From NCBI RefSeq assembly GCF_000702945.1, contig NZ_JNLE01000003.1:3023501-3087500 (forward strand): a stretch of DNA of 64,000 bases. The letters are read 5' to 3'. Below are positions 27,058 to 35,317 of the stretch, piece by piece. The stretch comes from Clostridium sp. KNHs205. GTDB lineage: Bacteria; Bacillota; Clostridia; Lachnospirales; Lachnospiraceae. The notes under the pieces were generated by a model. That model had not been told where the DNA came from. It searched no databases and saw nothing but the letters and a program-made list of their open reading frames with translations. Each line of letters starts with the position of its first letter. The stretch's first letter is position 1. The position numbers and the translations under genes were made by a program.

Positions 27058-28341
27058 ATGAAAAAAATAACAGCATTAATAACAGCCTTTTTGTTATTAA
27101 TAACCATTACTCTAACAGGCTGTTCTTCAGCAAACAGTAATAAAGAAGTGGATAAAGAAGGAACCGGTACAGAAATCGGCAGCCAGGATAAGGTGAAAGA
27201 CGTTAAGATTGGAATTATTTTGTACAACTATACGGATATTCAGGGAAAAGAATTAAAGAATTACTGTGACAACTATCTTGCCAAAAATTTTCCTGTCAGT
27301 TTTGAGTATCAGACGGCAGTTGCCAATGATAATGAAGCACACCTGGCAGCAGTGGATGCGCTTATATCCACCGGCTGTAATGCAATCATGAGCGGATATG
27401 ACACGGTTATCGGTGAAGCAATGGAAAAATGTGATGCAGCAGGAGTATACTACGGAACTCTTTTTGGGGAAGCGAAAAATGAAGCAAATAAGGACGGAAA
27501 ATACAATCAATACGGTAACTGGGGCACAGCAGACCAGTCTGACCTGTATTACAGCAAATATTTTCTGGGTGGTATATATCAGTTCGGAGCTGACCATGGA
27601 TATGAACTGGGAGCTGCTTATGGTAAAGCAGTAGCTGCCTCCGGTGCCAAAAAGGTCGGGGCCATTTCTTTTCCTACCTATGCTTTTTCAGATGCCTTAA
27701 CCATCTGTCAGGGCTTTACGAAGGAACTCATGGCAGCAGGTGTTGATATCAGCCCTAACGAAGCTACCGGCAGTCTACCGGCAGAAGCAGGATTTGCAAC
27801 AGTAGGGGAGGATACCAAGGCATATATTACAGGAAACAGTGACATGGATGCAATTTTTGGTATGAGCTCCGGTATGGATATGGTACTGCCGGCGATTAAT
27901 GAAACTGGAAGACTTTGGAGCAGCAGTAATAACGGAGAAGGCTCCATAAAGCTTGCAGCCCTGGGATATAATGAATCCTCCCGCCAGTATCTTTTAGACG
28001 GAACCTTAATAATTGGAGGCACAAATAATTATGTGGAGTCTGTAGCATATATGTTTGGACTGATGTTCGATGCCGTTAACGGACATAACTGGAAGACTGA
28101 TGCAACTGCAGGCTTTGAAATGAACGGTACCATAAATTATCCGACCTTTACAAATGAAGAAGAACTGAATGATTTCGAGACATATATGCTTACCACTGTA
28201 AACAATGATTTCAGCAAAAGCTCCGTGACTGCGGAGGAATTAAAGAGTGTTCTGAAAAGCTATGACGGAACTGGTTCCTATAAAGAGCTTTCAGTACTTA
28301 TTTCCAGAAGCATAGAGGATATAAAAGCAGCACGCAGGTAG
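27058..28341 (+). CDS. ABC sugar transporter substrate-binding lipoprotein
   Basis: The 427-residue protein has a lipoprotein signal (LTITLTGCSS, lipid-anchored Cys22) after AAAAGGAG. The mature part follows the periplasmic-binding type I fold (VKDVKIGIILYNYTDIQGKELKNY, ALISTGCNAIMSG). It captures the sugar outside the membrane for the two CUT2 permeases. The ligand cannot be read from the sequence, though the operon enzymes suggest a glucose-containing or aminosugar oligosaccharide. Confidence 0.92.
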   Translation: MKKITALITAFLLLITITLTGCSSANSNKEVDKEGTGTEIGSQDKVKDVKIGIILYNYTDIQGKELKNYCDNYLAKNFPVSFEYQTAVANDNEAHLAAVDALISTGCNAIMSGYDTVIGEAMEKCDAAGVYYGTLFGEAKNEANKDGKYNQYGNWGTADQSDLYYSKYFLGGIYQFGADHGYELGAAYGKAVAASGAKKVGAISFPTYAFSDALTICQGFTKELMAAGVDISPNEATGSLPAEAGFATVGEDTKAYITGNSDMDAIFGMSSGMDMVLPAINETGRLWSSSNNGEGSIKLAALGYNESSRQYLLDGTLIIGGTNNYVESVAYMFGLMFDAVNGHNWKTDATAGFEMNGTINYPTFTNEEELNDFETYMLTTVNNDFSKSSVTAEELKSVLKSYDGTGSYKELSVLISRSIEDIKAARR

Positions 28342-28354
28342 AAAAGAGAGCAGA

Positions 28355-29344
28355 ATGAATAATAAAATGAAAAGACAGGCAATAAGACTTCTTCAGACCT
28401 TTATCTTCCCCATAACCTTATGGCTGCTCTTTGCTGTCCTCATAGAGCTTAAGGGTGGAAACAACCTGTTTATAACGGAAGCCAGCTTCAAAGACATCTT
28501 TCAGACCTCAGTTCTTTCTGCTATCACAGCAATTGCAGTGGCCCTTCCACTGTCAGGAGGCAGATGGGACTTCGGAGCAGGTTCCATTATGGTACTGACC
28601 GGTATTATAGCAGGTAACCTGGCAATAAAATATGGTCTGAACCTTATGGTACTAATCCTCTTATGTATTGTAATTTCAGTGCTTTTGTCATTGTTTGAAG
28701 GAGTCCTATATATCAGCTTTCGGGTACCTACCATGATTATTTCCCTAGGAATCGTAATGCTTTATGAGGCTTTGAGCGGGCTGCTGTTTGATGGCAGCGG
28801 GGTAAGACTGTTTATGTATCCGAAACTTGCGCTTTTAGGAACCCAGCCATACTGTTATATGGTGCTGGCAATTGTAATGATAATATTCTGGGGGCTAATG
28901 AAATATACCAAATATGGATATGATGCAAGAAGCCTTGGAAATAACGCTCTTTTAGCCGTAAATAACGGGGTGAAGGAAAAGAAAAACATACTGATAACCT
29001 ATCTGATTGTGGGAGTCTTATTAGGGATTGGCGCACTGCTGAATGCATCAAAAGCAGTGGTGGCGCCTGAAGCAAACTTAAGCTCAACCTATCTGATGTT
29101 CAGTTCCATGGGAGCAGTGTTGGTCGGTCTTTATCTGTCCAGGTTCTCTAATATGGCACTTGGGATATTTTCAGGAACCATTGCAATGAGTATATTTTCA
29201 AAAGGGTTAACGGTATATGGTATGCCCTCCTCCCTAAATAATATTATCCTGGGTATTTTTATAGTAATATTTATGGGTATCACAACCAATATGGAGCAAA
29301 TTTTTAGATTCCTTAAAAATAATTTGTCAGTACAGACGAAGTAA
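28355..29344 (+). CDS. ABC sugar transporter permease (RbsC type), second
   Basis: The 329-residue membrane protein is homologous to the first permease but only distantly similar. It keeps LPLSGGRWDFGAGSIMVLTG (the 'GGIDLSVG' region in altered form), RSLGNNALLAVNNGV and an alternating hydrophobic pattern throughout. It follows the binding-protein gene by 13 nt. Confidence 0.9.
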   Translation: MNNKMKRQAIRLLQTFIFPITLWLLFAVLIELKGGNNLFITEASFKDIFQTSVLSAITAIAVALPLSGGRWDFGAGSIMVLTGIIAGNLAIKYGLNLMVLILLCIVISVLLSLFEGVLYISFRVPTMIISLGIVMLYEALSGLLFDGSGVRLFMYPKLALLGTQPYCYMVLAIVMIIFWGLMKYTKYGYDARSLGNNALLAVNNGVKEKKNILITYLIVGVLLGIGALLNASKAVVAPEANLSSTYLMFSSMGAVLVGLYLSRFSNMALGIFSGTIAMSIFSKGLTVYGMPSSLNNIILGIFIVIFMGITTNMEQIFRFLKNNLSVQTK

Positions 29345-29359
29345 AATAGGAGATACAGC

Positions 29360-30232
29360 ATGATACATCAAACATACAAAATATCCGATACCTCACAGGC
29401 AGTTATGACAAGTTATATTCTGGATGACGGTGAATTTGGAAGAAAAGGCATGAAAAGGCCCGCCGTCGTTATCTGTCCGGGTGGTGGATATACTATGGTA
29501 TCCCGGAATGAAGGAGAACCGGTTGCTTTATTTTTTAACCGGCACGGATACCATGCATTTGTAGTAGAGTATAGCGTCAAGATAGAAAATCCCTTTCCGA
29601 CAGCTTTGTGTGAACTGGCCAGAGCTATGAGTATCGTACGGGAAAATGCCGAAGAATGGCTGATAAGTGAAAAGGTGTATGTGACAGGATTTTCTGCCGG
29701 TGGAAATCTGGCATTAAGTCTTGGTATATACGCAGAGAATGCAATAATAACAGAGGGGTTGGGGCTGACAGCAGAACAGGTGATGCCAAGCGGTATTATT
29801 CTGGGATATCCGGCTGTAACACTACATCCAAAACAAAAAGAAGGTAGTATTCCGCCAGCAGTCATAGAACTTATGGATAAGGGATTAATTCCTGATTTTA
29901 GAGGACCAAGTATCAGGGAGATTCTTCTTGGACATGAAAAAGTAACGGAAGAAGAAGCTGAAACCCTGAATCTGTTACAATATTTGCATCCGAAACTGCC
30001 GCCGGTATTCATCTGGGGCAGTTACGAAGACAGTATTATACCCGCAACGGATCTGACCCTTCTGGCATCCCGACTTTACGAACTTAAGGTACCCTGCGAG
30101 TTACATATGTTCGCCAGAGGCCCTCACGGAATGAGTCTATGTGACCTTACGGTTAAGAATAAAGAAGAAGTGAAAGAGTATAGCATGAATTGCTGGACAA
30201 ACATGTGTATCAAGTGGCTGGAGCAGTTATAA
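29360..30232 (+). CDS. alpha/beta hydrolase, probable carbohydrate acetyl esterase
   Basis: The 290-residue cytosolic hydrolase has an oxyanion motif VVICPGGGYTMVS, a nucleophile elbow VTGFSAGGNLA, the acid in WGSYEDSIIP and the catalytic His in RGPHGMSL. This is the pattern of endo-xylanase-linked esterases (Axe/BD-FAE types). In an oligosaccharide operon it would deacetylate the imported sugar. It starts 15 nt after the permease gene. Confidence 0.85.
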   Translation: MIHQTYKISDTSQAVMTSYILDDGEFGRKGMKRPAVVICPGGGYTMVSRNEGEPVALFFNRHGYHAFVVEYSVKIENPFPTALCELARAMSIVRENAEEWLISEKVYVTGFSAGGNLALSLGIYAENAIITEGLGLTAEQVMPSGIILGYPAVTLHPKQKEGSIPPAVIELMDKGLIPDFRGPSIREILLGHEKVTEEEAETLNLLQYLHPKLPPVFIWGSYEDSIIPATDLTLLASRLYELKVPCELHMFARGPHGMSLCDLTVKNKEEVKEYSMNCWTNMCIKWLEQL

Positions 30233-30282
30233 TTGATGTTTGATTTTGTACATGTGCCCAAGCATGCAGATGGGAGACTGAA

Positions 30283-30924
30283 ATGAAAAAAGGCATAATA
30301 TTTGATCTTGATGGGGTCATAGTAAGTACGGATGAGTACCATTATATGGCATGGAGTAAGCTGGCGGCAGAAGAAGGGATATACTTTGACCGGAAGATAA
30401 ATGAAAGACTCAGAGGCGTCAGTAGAATGGAGAGTCTGGCTATTGTACTGGAACGGTCAGAAAAGAAATATAAAAAAGAAGAACAACAGGCTATGGCAGA
30501 AAGAAAAAACACCTACTACAAGGAACTGTTATCAGAGCTTACTCCCGGTCATATACTGCCGGGGGTAACAAAACTGCTGACGGAATTAAAAATAAGAGGA
30601 ATAAAGACAGCAATCGGTTCCTCCAGCAGAAATACTCCATTTATCTTAAAACAGATAGGCTTAGCAGACAGATTCGATGGGGTAGCCGATGGTAATTCCA
30701 TCACGAACAGCAAACCTGACCCAGAGGTCTTTCTTTTAGCTGCCAAATTGTTAAATCTCTCACCGTTTGACTGTGTCATAGTGGAGGATGCCAAAGCTGG
30801 CATCGATGCGGCAAAAGCAGCCAGTGCGGTGGCAGTTGCCGTAGGAAGTGCAGCAGGCTATGATAAGGCTGATTACTCTTATACGAGTATGGAGGATTTA
30901 CAGCTAACAGATATCCTAAAGTAA
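30283..30924 (+). CDS. pgmB: beta-phosphoglucomutase
   Basis: This HAD-superfamily mutase of 213 residues interconverts beta-glucose 1-phosphate and glucose 6-phosphate. It has FDLDGVIVSTDEYHYMAW, with Asp8 (nucleophile) and Asp10 (acid/base). The cap-domain loop is RLRGVSRMESL, and the GSSSRN motif and SKPDPEVF / VIVEDAKAGIDAA complete the Mg2+ site. Beta-PGM is needed when a disaccharide is cleaved by an inverting phosphorylase such as GH65 or GH94. No phosphorylase is in this operon, but a GH94 enzyme (releasing the alpha anomer) lies 11 kb away. GATGGGAG is the ribosome site, within a 15-mer also found before the van ligase. Confidence 0.92.
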   Translation: MKKGIIFDLDGVIVSTDEYHYMAWSKLAAEEGIYFDRKINERLRGVSRMESLAIVLERSEKKYKKEEQQAMAERKNTYYKELLSELTPGHILPGVTKLLTELKIRGIKTAIGSSSRNTPFILKQIGLADRFDGVADGNSITNSKPDPEVFLLAAKLLNLSPFDCVIVEDAKAGIDAAKAASAVAVAVGSAAGYDKADYSYTSMEDLQLTDILK

Positions 30925-31066
30925 AAATTAGATAAAATAGTGAAATAAATGCTAAAATATCAATATGAGAAGCCTCCGGTAAATTATTTAATGAGACTAT
31001 CAAAATTTTGTAGCAACTAAACAATCAAAAATTTATGGAAGTATCAAAACCATGCTTCCATACAAG

Positions 31067-31288
31067 AACAGGCAACTTGCAGAAGCCAGAAAGAACGAAT
31101 GCGCCTATGGAAAGGCATTAGAAGTCCTATTCTCTGAAAATTTTGTGCTATATTATACAACAGACTGTTTGAGCGAAGCGAGTTGTCTGTTGTATAATAT
31201 GTCAAGCACAAAAATTATCAGAGAATTAGGACTTCTTATGCCTTGGAGTCGAAGCATGAGTTCTTTCTGGCTTCTGCAAGTTGCCGTC
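31067..31288 (+). repeat. long palindromic element, family 1, copy A
   Basis: Two arms of about 95-100 nt form an imperfect inverted repeat around the loop GTTTGAGCGAAGCGAGTT (31167-31184). The arms hold CATTAGAAGTCCTATTCTCTGA on the left and its near-complement on the right, and GGCAACTTGCAGAAGCCAGA at the outer ends. The same element, inverted, stands at 49872-50083. It fills most of the 472-bp gap between pgmB and the NDT-like gene. A 98-codon open frame through it is a by-product of the repeat. It is probably a non-autonomous mobile element or a structured RNA/DNA element. Confidence 0.9.
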
Positions 31289-31396
31289 CCCCTGCCAAAT
31301 ACTAATTTTATTGAACTCTTGTCCCTCTACAAATGTCGAAATATGTAACATACACCCACCCACCTTCATAAATTATTATGAAAGGAGGTGAATGCT

Positions 31397-32041
31397 GTGA
31401 GTGTTGACAACTCAAAGAAAATAAAAGAAGTTGATTATAGTGAGTACACTGAACCAACGGCGTTAATGATAGAAGCATCCAGCCTTTTATACCGTATTCC
31501 TGTGTTTTTAAGCCATCCCAGCAGACTGAATTCTGTACAGCAGCTCTTTGTAGACAATATAATCCTGCAAATCAAAGAAGCCATATTGTTTCCCAGAACA
31601 CTGCCTATTTCAGAGCAGTATCCGGAGACACCGCTTACTAATATCAGGCGTATGATATTATCCAGCTATGGAATGGTATCCTTGAATTTAAGACAACGAA
31701 ATGTAGATTTTGTAATAAATAACTTAAATCAACCCCTGACAGGAGCTGCCTGGGAGGGCAGTCCTTTCGCCCAGATAGAACCAGCAATGGCTTATCAATA
31801 TGGATTACCCCTGCTGCTCATTCGTGAGACTGGAGTAGAGCAAAATGGAATCTGGTCATTTGGTATCGGGCCATTTTTAATCCTTGAATGGGATTCCACC
31901 GCTTCAGATCCAATAGCAAGTTTCTTTGCCCAGAATGATTGGAAATCAATATTCCAGAACTGGGTTGGACAGGTAAGAAACGGTTTTTATCTACAAACAC
32001 AACCGCCTTTCCAATATGCCTGTTTGAAAGATTCAATTTAA
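31397..32041 (+). CDS. nucleoside-deoxyribosyltransferase/TIR-like orphan protein
   Basis: A GTG at 31397, 8 nt after AAGGAGG, is the likely start, giving 214 residues. The pattern resembles the Rossmann-like NDT/TIR-type fold that cleaves N-glycosidic bonds. A first strand reads IPVFLSHP. It is followed by a long helix QQLFVDNIILQIKEA, then LTNIRRMILSSYGMVSLNL ('..I..sd.viai') and the helix-strand SPFAQIEPAMAYQYGLPLLLI. In that last element the Glu before the 'AMAY' turn is where these enzymes keep their catalytic glutamate. A 'VEQNGIW' loop follows. No sensor domain or partner gene is attached. The assignment rests on pattern only. Confidence 0.5.
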   Translation: MSVDNSKKIKEVDYSEYTEPTALMIEASSLLYRIPVFLSHPSRLNSVQQLFVDNIILQIKEAILFPRTLPISEQYPETPLTNIRRMILSSYGMVSLNLRQRNVDFVINNLNQPLTGAAWEGSPFAQIEPAMAYQYGLPLLLIRETGVEQNGIWSFGIGPFLILEWDSTASDPIASFFAQNDWKSIFQNWVGQVRNGFYLQTQPPFQYACLKDSI

Positions 32042-32070
32042 GTAAGCATAGATAACACACGAACATTATA

Positions 32071-32109
32071 TTATTGCCGGGTTTGTATTATTTCACAACC
32101 CGGCAATAA
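32071..32109 (+). terminator. hairpin terminator after the NDT-like gene
   Basis: A perfect 13-bp stem TTATTGCCGGGTT/AACCCGGCAATAA with a 13-nt loop lies 30 nt after the stop. There is no T tract beyond ACATTTC, so termination may be partial. Confidence 0.55.
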
Positions 32110-32138
32110 ACATTTCAAAGAGACAATTCAATTAATCA

Positions 32139-32197
32139 TTGACAGGGTATACCCCTATGGGTATAATGCTTATATACTTATACCCCCTAAGGGTATA
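32139..32197 (+). promoter_or_regulatory. consensus promoter with two CsoR-like operators
   Basis: TTGACA (32139-32144), 17 bp and TATAAT (32162-32167) form a perfect sigma-A promoter. TATACCCCTATGGGTATA (32148-32165) covers the spacer and the -10. TATACCCCCTAAGGGTATA (32179-32197) lies in the initial transcribed region. Both have the arms TATACCC/GGGTATA and resemble the operator at csoR. Such a strong promoter would need tight repression. Confidence 0.85.
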
Positions 32198-32219
32198 TAA
32201 CAGGAAAGGAGCAAAGCCC

Positions 32220-34070
32220 TTGTTAAACATATTTAAAGATGGGGAGAAACGAACAGTCTTATTTCTAATGATATCCCTGCCAGCCCTGATTATAAGCTTT
32301 TTTGATATTGGTGGCCTCCCAGTTGATGCTGCCTGGATTGCAATTCTTTTATGCGGCATACCTATTGTAAAAGAAGCAGTAACAGGGCTGGTAACAGAAT
32401 TTGATATCAAAGCCGATGTATTGGTATCTATTGCATTGGTTGCATCTGTTGTAATAGGTGAAACCTTTGCAGCTGGTGAAGTTGCATTTATTATGACTAT
32501 TGGCGCTTATCTGGAAGAACGTACAGTTGCAAAAGCAAGAGCTGGAATCGAAGGATTAATAAAGATGACTCCTTCAACTGCCAGACTCCTAAAGGACGGT
32601 AAGGAATCTGTAGTACCTGCAGCTGAAGTATTGGCCGGTGATATATTAAGGGTTCTTCCTGGGGAAACCATAGCAGTCGATGGTGTAATACTGAAAGGAC
32701 AAACTTCCATTGACCAGTCAGTAATGACAGGAGAAGCCCTTCCTGTCGATAAGAAGGAAGGCGATAAGGTATCCTCCGGTACCGTCAATCAATTCGGTTC
32801 CTTTGACATGAAGGCAGAGAAGGTAGGGGAAGACAGTTCTTTTCAGCGGTTGGTGCGGCTGGTAGAATCTGCAGATGCCGGAAAGGCTAAAATTGTAGGA
32901 GTAGCTGACCGTTTTGCTACCTGGATTGTTGTAATTGCATTATTATCAGCAGGTATAACCTGGTTTATAACTGGGGAGATTATTCGTTCTGTAACCGTAT
33001 TGGTTGTGTTCTGTCCCTGTGCCCTGGTACTTGCTACGCCTACAGCGATTATGGCAGCCATCGGAAATGCCTCAAAGTACGGAATTTTAATCAGGGAAGG
33101 AGACGCACTGGAACGACTGTCGAAGGTTAAGTGCATAGCTTTTGATAAGACCGGTACTATAACCTATGGTAAACTCGCTGTAAGTGCAGTTGTGCCAATT
33201 GAGGATATTTCGGCTAAGGATTTATTGGAAATGGCAGCAGCAGTGGAACAGCGTTCGGAGCACCCCTTAGGCAAAGCCATTGTTAAACACTACAATAACC
33301 TTTCAGAAGCTGCTCCTGCAGAAACAGAAGACTTTAAAATGTATACAGGAATGGGAGTTACGGCTGTCTGTCGAGGAAAACGTGTTTATGCCGGTAATGA
33401 GAACCTGTTAAAAGAATATGCTATTATAATGCCGGAGAAGTTAAAGAAAGAAGGTGAAGCTGCCAGGGAGGATGGCGGAACAGTTATATATCTGGCCATA
33501 GAAGAGAAAGCAGTGGGGCTAATTGCCCTATCAGACATCCTGAGACCACAGATAGCAGACATTGTAGCTGAAATCCATAAAACAGGGATAGCAACCTTAC
33601 TGTTAACCGGAGATGAAAAAAAAGCAGGTGTTCATATGGGAACCAGAGCCGGAATTTCCAAAATACATACTAATTGTCTTCCGGAAGATAAATTGTCCTT
33701 TATAAAGGATTATGAAAAGAAGGGCGAACCTGTCTGCATGATTGGTGATGGTATCAATGATGCACCGGCATTAAAAACTGCCCATGTAGGAATTGCTATG
33801 GGAGGGATTGGAAGTGATGTTGCTATTGAAGCAGCAGATATGGCATTTATCAGTGATGATATAAAGGAACTGCCCCATCTGTTAAAACTCTCAAAGCAGA
33901 TGATGAAAACAATTAAAATTAATCTGACGGCCTCCATGGCACTTAATTTCCTGGCAATTGCCCTTGCAATTACAGGAATATTGAATCCCGTATTAGGAGC
34001 CCTGGTACATAATGTCGGTTCTGTTGCAGTAATTACAAGTTCCTCGCTGCTTCTGAAATGGAGGAGCTGA
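32220..34070 (+). CDS. heavy-metal P1B-type ATPase
   Basis: A TTG start 8 nt after AAAGGAG gives 616 residues. Longer readings would begin inside the promoter. The enzyme has all P1B elements: the membrane CPC motif (Cys265-Pro-Cys267), TGE phosphatase loop (MTGEALP), DKTGT with phospho-acceptor Asp309, the SEHPLG motif and GDGINDAPAL. There is no N-terminal CxxC metal-binding domain. The last membrane helix reads HNVGSVAVITSSS, unlike classical Cu (MxxSS) or Zn/Cd ATPases, so motifs alone leave the metal open. CsoR-like operators favour Cu(I) export. Confidence 0.92.
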   Translation: MLNIFKDGEKRTVLFLMISLPALIISFFDIGGLPVDAAWIAILLCGIPIVKEAVTGLVTEFDIKADVLVSIALVASVVIGETFAAGEVAFIMTIGAYLEERTVAKARAGIEGLIKMTPSTARLLKDGKESVVPAAEVLAGDILRVLPGETIAVDGVILKGQTSIDQSVMTGEALPVDKKEGDKVSSGTVNQFGSFDMKAEKVGEDSSFQRLVRLVESADAGKAKIVGVADRFATWIVVIALLSAGITWFITGEIIRSVTVLVVFCPCALVLATPTAIMAAIGNASKYGILIREGDALERLSKVKCIAFDKTGTITYGKLAVSAVVPIEDISAKDLLEMAAAVEQRSEHPLGKAIVKHYNNLSEAAPAETEDFKMYTGMGVTAVCRGKRVYAGNENLLKEYAIIMPEKLKKEGEAAREDGGTVIYLAIEEKAVGLIALSDILRPQIADIVAEIHKTGIATLLLTGDEKKAGVHMGTRAGISKIHTNCLPEDKLSFIKDYEKKGEPVCMIGDGINDAPALKTAHVGIAMGGIGSDVAIEAADMAFISDDIKELPHLLKLSKQMMKTIKINLTASMALNFLAIALAITGILNPVLGALVHNVGSVAVITSSSLLLKWRS

Positions 34071-34089
34071 TACAAACAAACTAAACTAT

Positions 34090-34151
34090 CTGTATCTGAC
34101 AAGCTGATACAATGTTCAGTTTTAAGCAAACTGCCTGTATCTGACAAGCTG
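34090..34151. repeat. 17-bp direct repeat after the metal ATPase gene
   Basis: CTGTATCTGACAAGCTG occurs at 34090-34106 and again at 34135-34151, with a less regular surrounding duplication. It lies just after the ATPase stop codon in the 283-bp gap to the uridine kinase gene. No function is evident. A local duplication is the simplest reading. Confidence 0.8.
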
Positions 34152-34353
34152 TAATATCTTTGTTTGCTGAAGGATTCCGTATGCTCAATGATTATAGGGA
34201 GGCTGTTATCTTTATTCGGAAACAGGTAAATAATGCTATCACAAAATAACTGAAATTCCGCTTAGAAGGTTGATTTTATATAGGAGGTTGTAGTACTATA
34301 TTCTGATAAAAGGAATTATTCACGTTTGTGTGATGTATTAGTTGGAGGAACAA

Positions 34354-34974
34354 ATGAAAAACATTGTTGTTATCGGTGTTGCAGGAGGTTCTGCTTCCGG
34401 AAAGACCACCGTTGTTAACCGTTTGCAGAATATTTGTGACAATAGGGTGGTACTTCTCAGCCACGATTATTATTATAAACCATTTTCTGAGCTGTCATCG
34501 GAGGAAAGAACGAAGATTAACTATGATCATCCGGATGCTTTTGACACAGATCTTTTAATAGAAGATATTAAGAAACTTAAACAGGGTGAGGGGATTGACA
34601 GACCGGTATATTCCTATATTGAGAATACCCGTTTAAAGGAAACAGAGAGAGTTAATCCGGCAAAAGTTATTATACTGGATGGTTTCATGATATTTGAAAA
34701 TGAGAAATTAAGAGAATTGATGGACATAAAGGTATTTGTGGATACCGATGCAGATGAAAGACTGATTCGAAGAATCAAGCGGGACGTAAATGAGAGAGGA
34801 AGAGACCTGGATTCTGTAATAACACAGTATACAGAAACAGTGAAGCCCATGCATGAACTTTTCGTAGAACCTTATAAAAAGTATGCGGATATAATCATCC
34901 CCAGAGGCGGTCTTAATGATATAGCAATTGATATGCTGGTACATCGCATAGAAGCAATAGCAATGGAGGATTAA
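34354..34974 (+). CDS. udk: uridine kinase
   Basis: The ATG at 34354 follows TTGGAGG by 5 nt, whereas the TTG at 34342 is part of that ribosome site. The 206-residue enzyme phosphorylates uridine and cytidine for pyrimidine salvage. It has Walker A GVAGGSASGKTT at residues 8-19, the substrate motif LLSHDYYYKPFSEL, the NYDHPDAFD motif, VIILDGFMIF (Walker B), and the lid RRIKRDVNERGRD. All are intact. Confidence 0.95.
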   Translation: MKNIVVIGVAGGSASGKTTVVNRLQNICDNRVVLLSHDYYYKPFSELSSEERTKINYDHPDAFDTDLLIEDIKKLKQGEGIDRPVYSYIENTRLKETERVNPAKVIILDGFMIFENEKLRELMDIKVFVDTDADERLIRRIKRDVNERGRDLDSVITQYTETVKPMHELFVEPYKKYADIIIPRGGLNDIAIDMLVHRIEAIAMED

Positions 34975-34994
34975 TCTAATCCTTATAAAAATAA

Positions 34995-35054
34995 ATATCA
35001 GATTTATAAGCTGTGTCCTCTGACAACAAAGGGGTGAGCTTATAAATCCGATAT
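34995..35054 (+). terminator. hairpin after uridine kinase
   Basis: An 18-nt arm ATATCAGATTTATAAGCT pairs with AGCTTATAAATCCGATAT with one mismatch, around a 24-nt loop. It sits 20 nt after the udk stop. A T tract is lacking, so it may be a 3'-end stabiliser rather than a terminator. Confidence 0.5.
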
Positions 35055-35141
35055 GTTACTATAAATCATAATTAAAAATAGAAAGCTTAGTATTTCTGGT
35101 TTCCTTATGTAAATAACTAGTACTGCCTTGTATAAATCCAG

Positions 35142-35263
35142 CTTAATAACAGCACTTGATATTTTCGCTGAGGCAAGGCGAAGGAATGAAGCGTAGCGGC
35201 TCCTGCTCCTATATTGATTGACGACAACGCAGTATCAGCGGAAATAACAGGTGCAGAATTAAG
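35142..35263. repeat. palindromic element, copy C
   Basis: Arms 35142-35171 and 35235-35263 are complementary at most positions (outer CTTAAT, inner ATTTTCGCTGA/TCAGCGGAAAT). They enclose 63 nt containing GGCAAGGCGAAGGAATGAAGC and GACGACAACGCAG. The GC-richer core in AT-rich surroundings suggests an inserted short interspersed element. It stands between udk and the M56 gene and shares no obvious sequence with the 31.1-kb element. Confidence 0.7.
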
Positions 35264-35317
35264 TGATATTTATGCATGTAATACACAAAATTGAATCTAA
35301 TTGCCTTTCTTTTCTTC

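Noticed and set aside
31052..31348. A 98-codon open frame between pgmB and the NDT-like gene
   Set aside because: It runs through both arms and the loop of the palindromic element, has no ribosome site, and the protein reads as translated repeat. The DNA is explained by the element.
32139..32219. A longer N terminus for the metal ATPase
   Set aside because: The extra 27 codons begin in the -35 box and cross the -10 box and both operators. The TTG at 32220 has a correct ribosome site.
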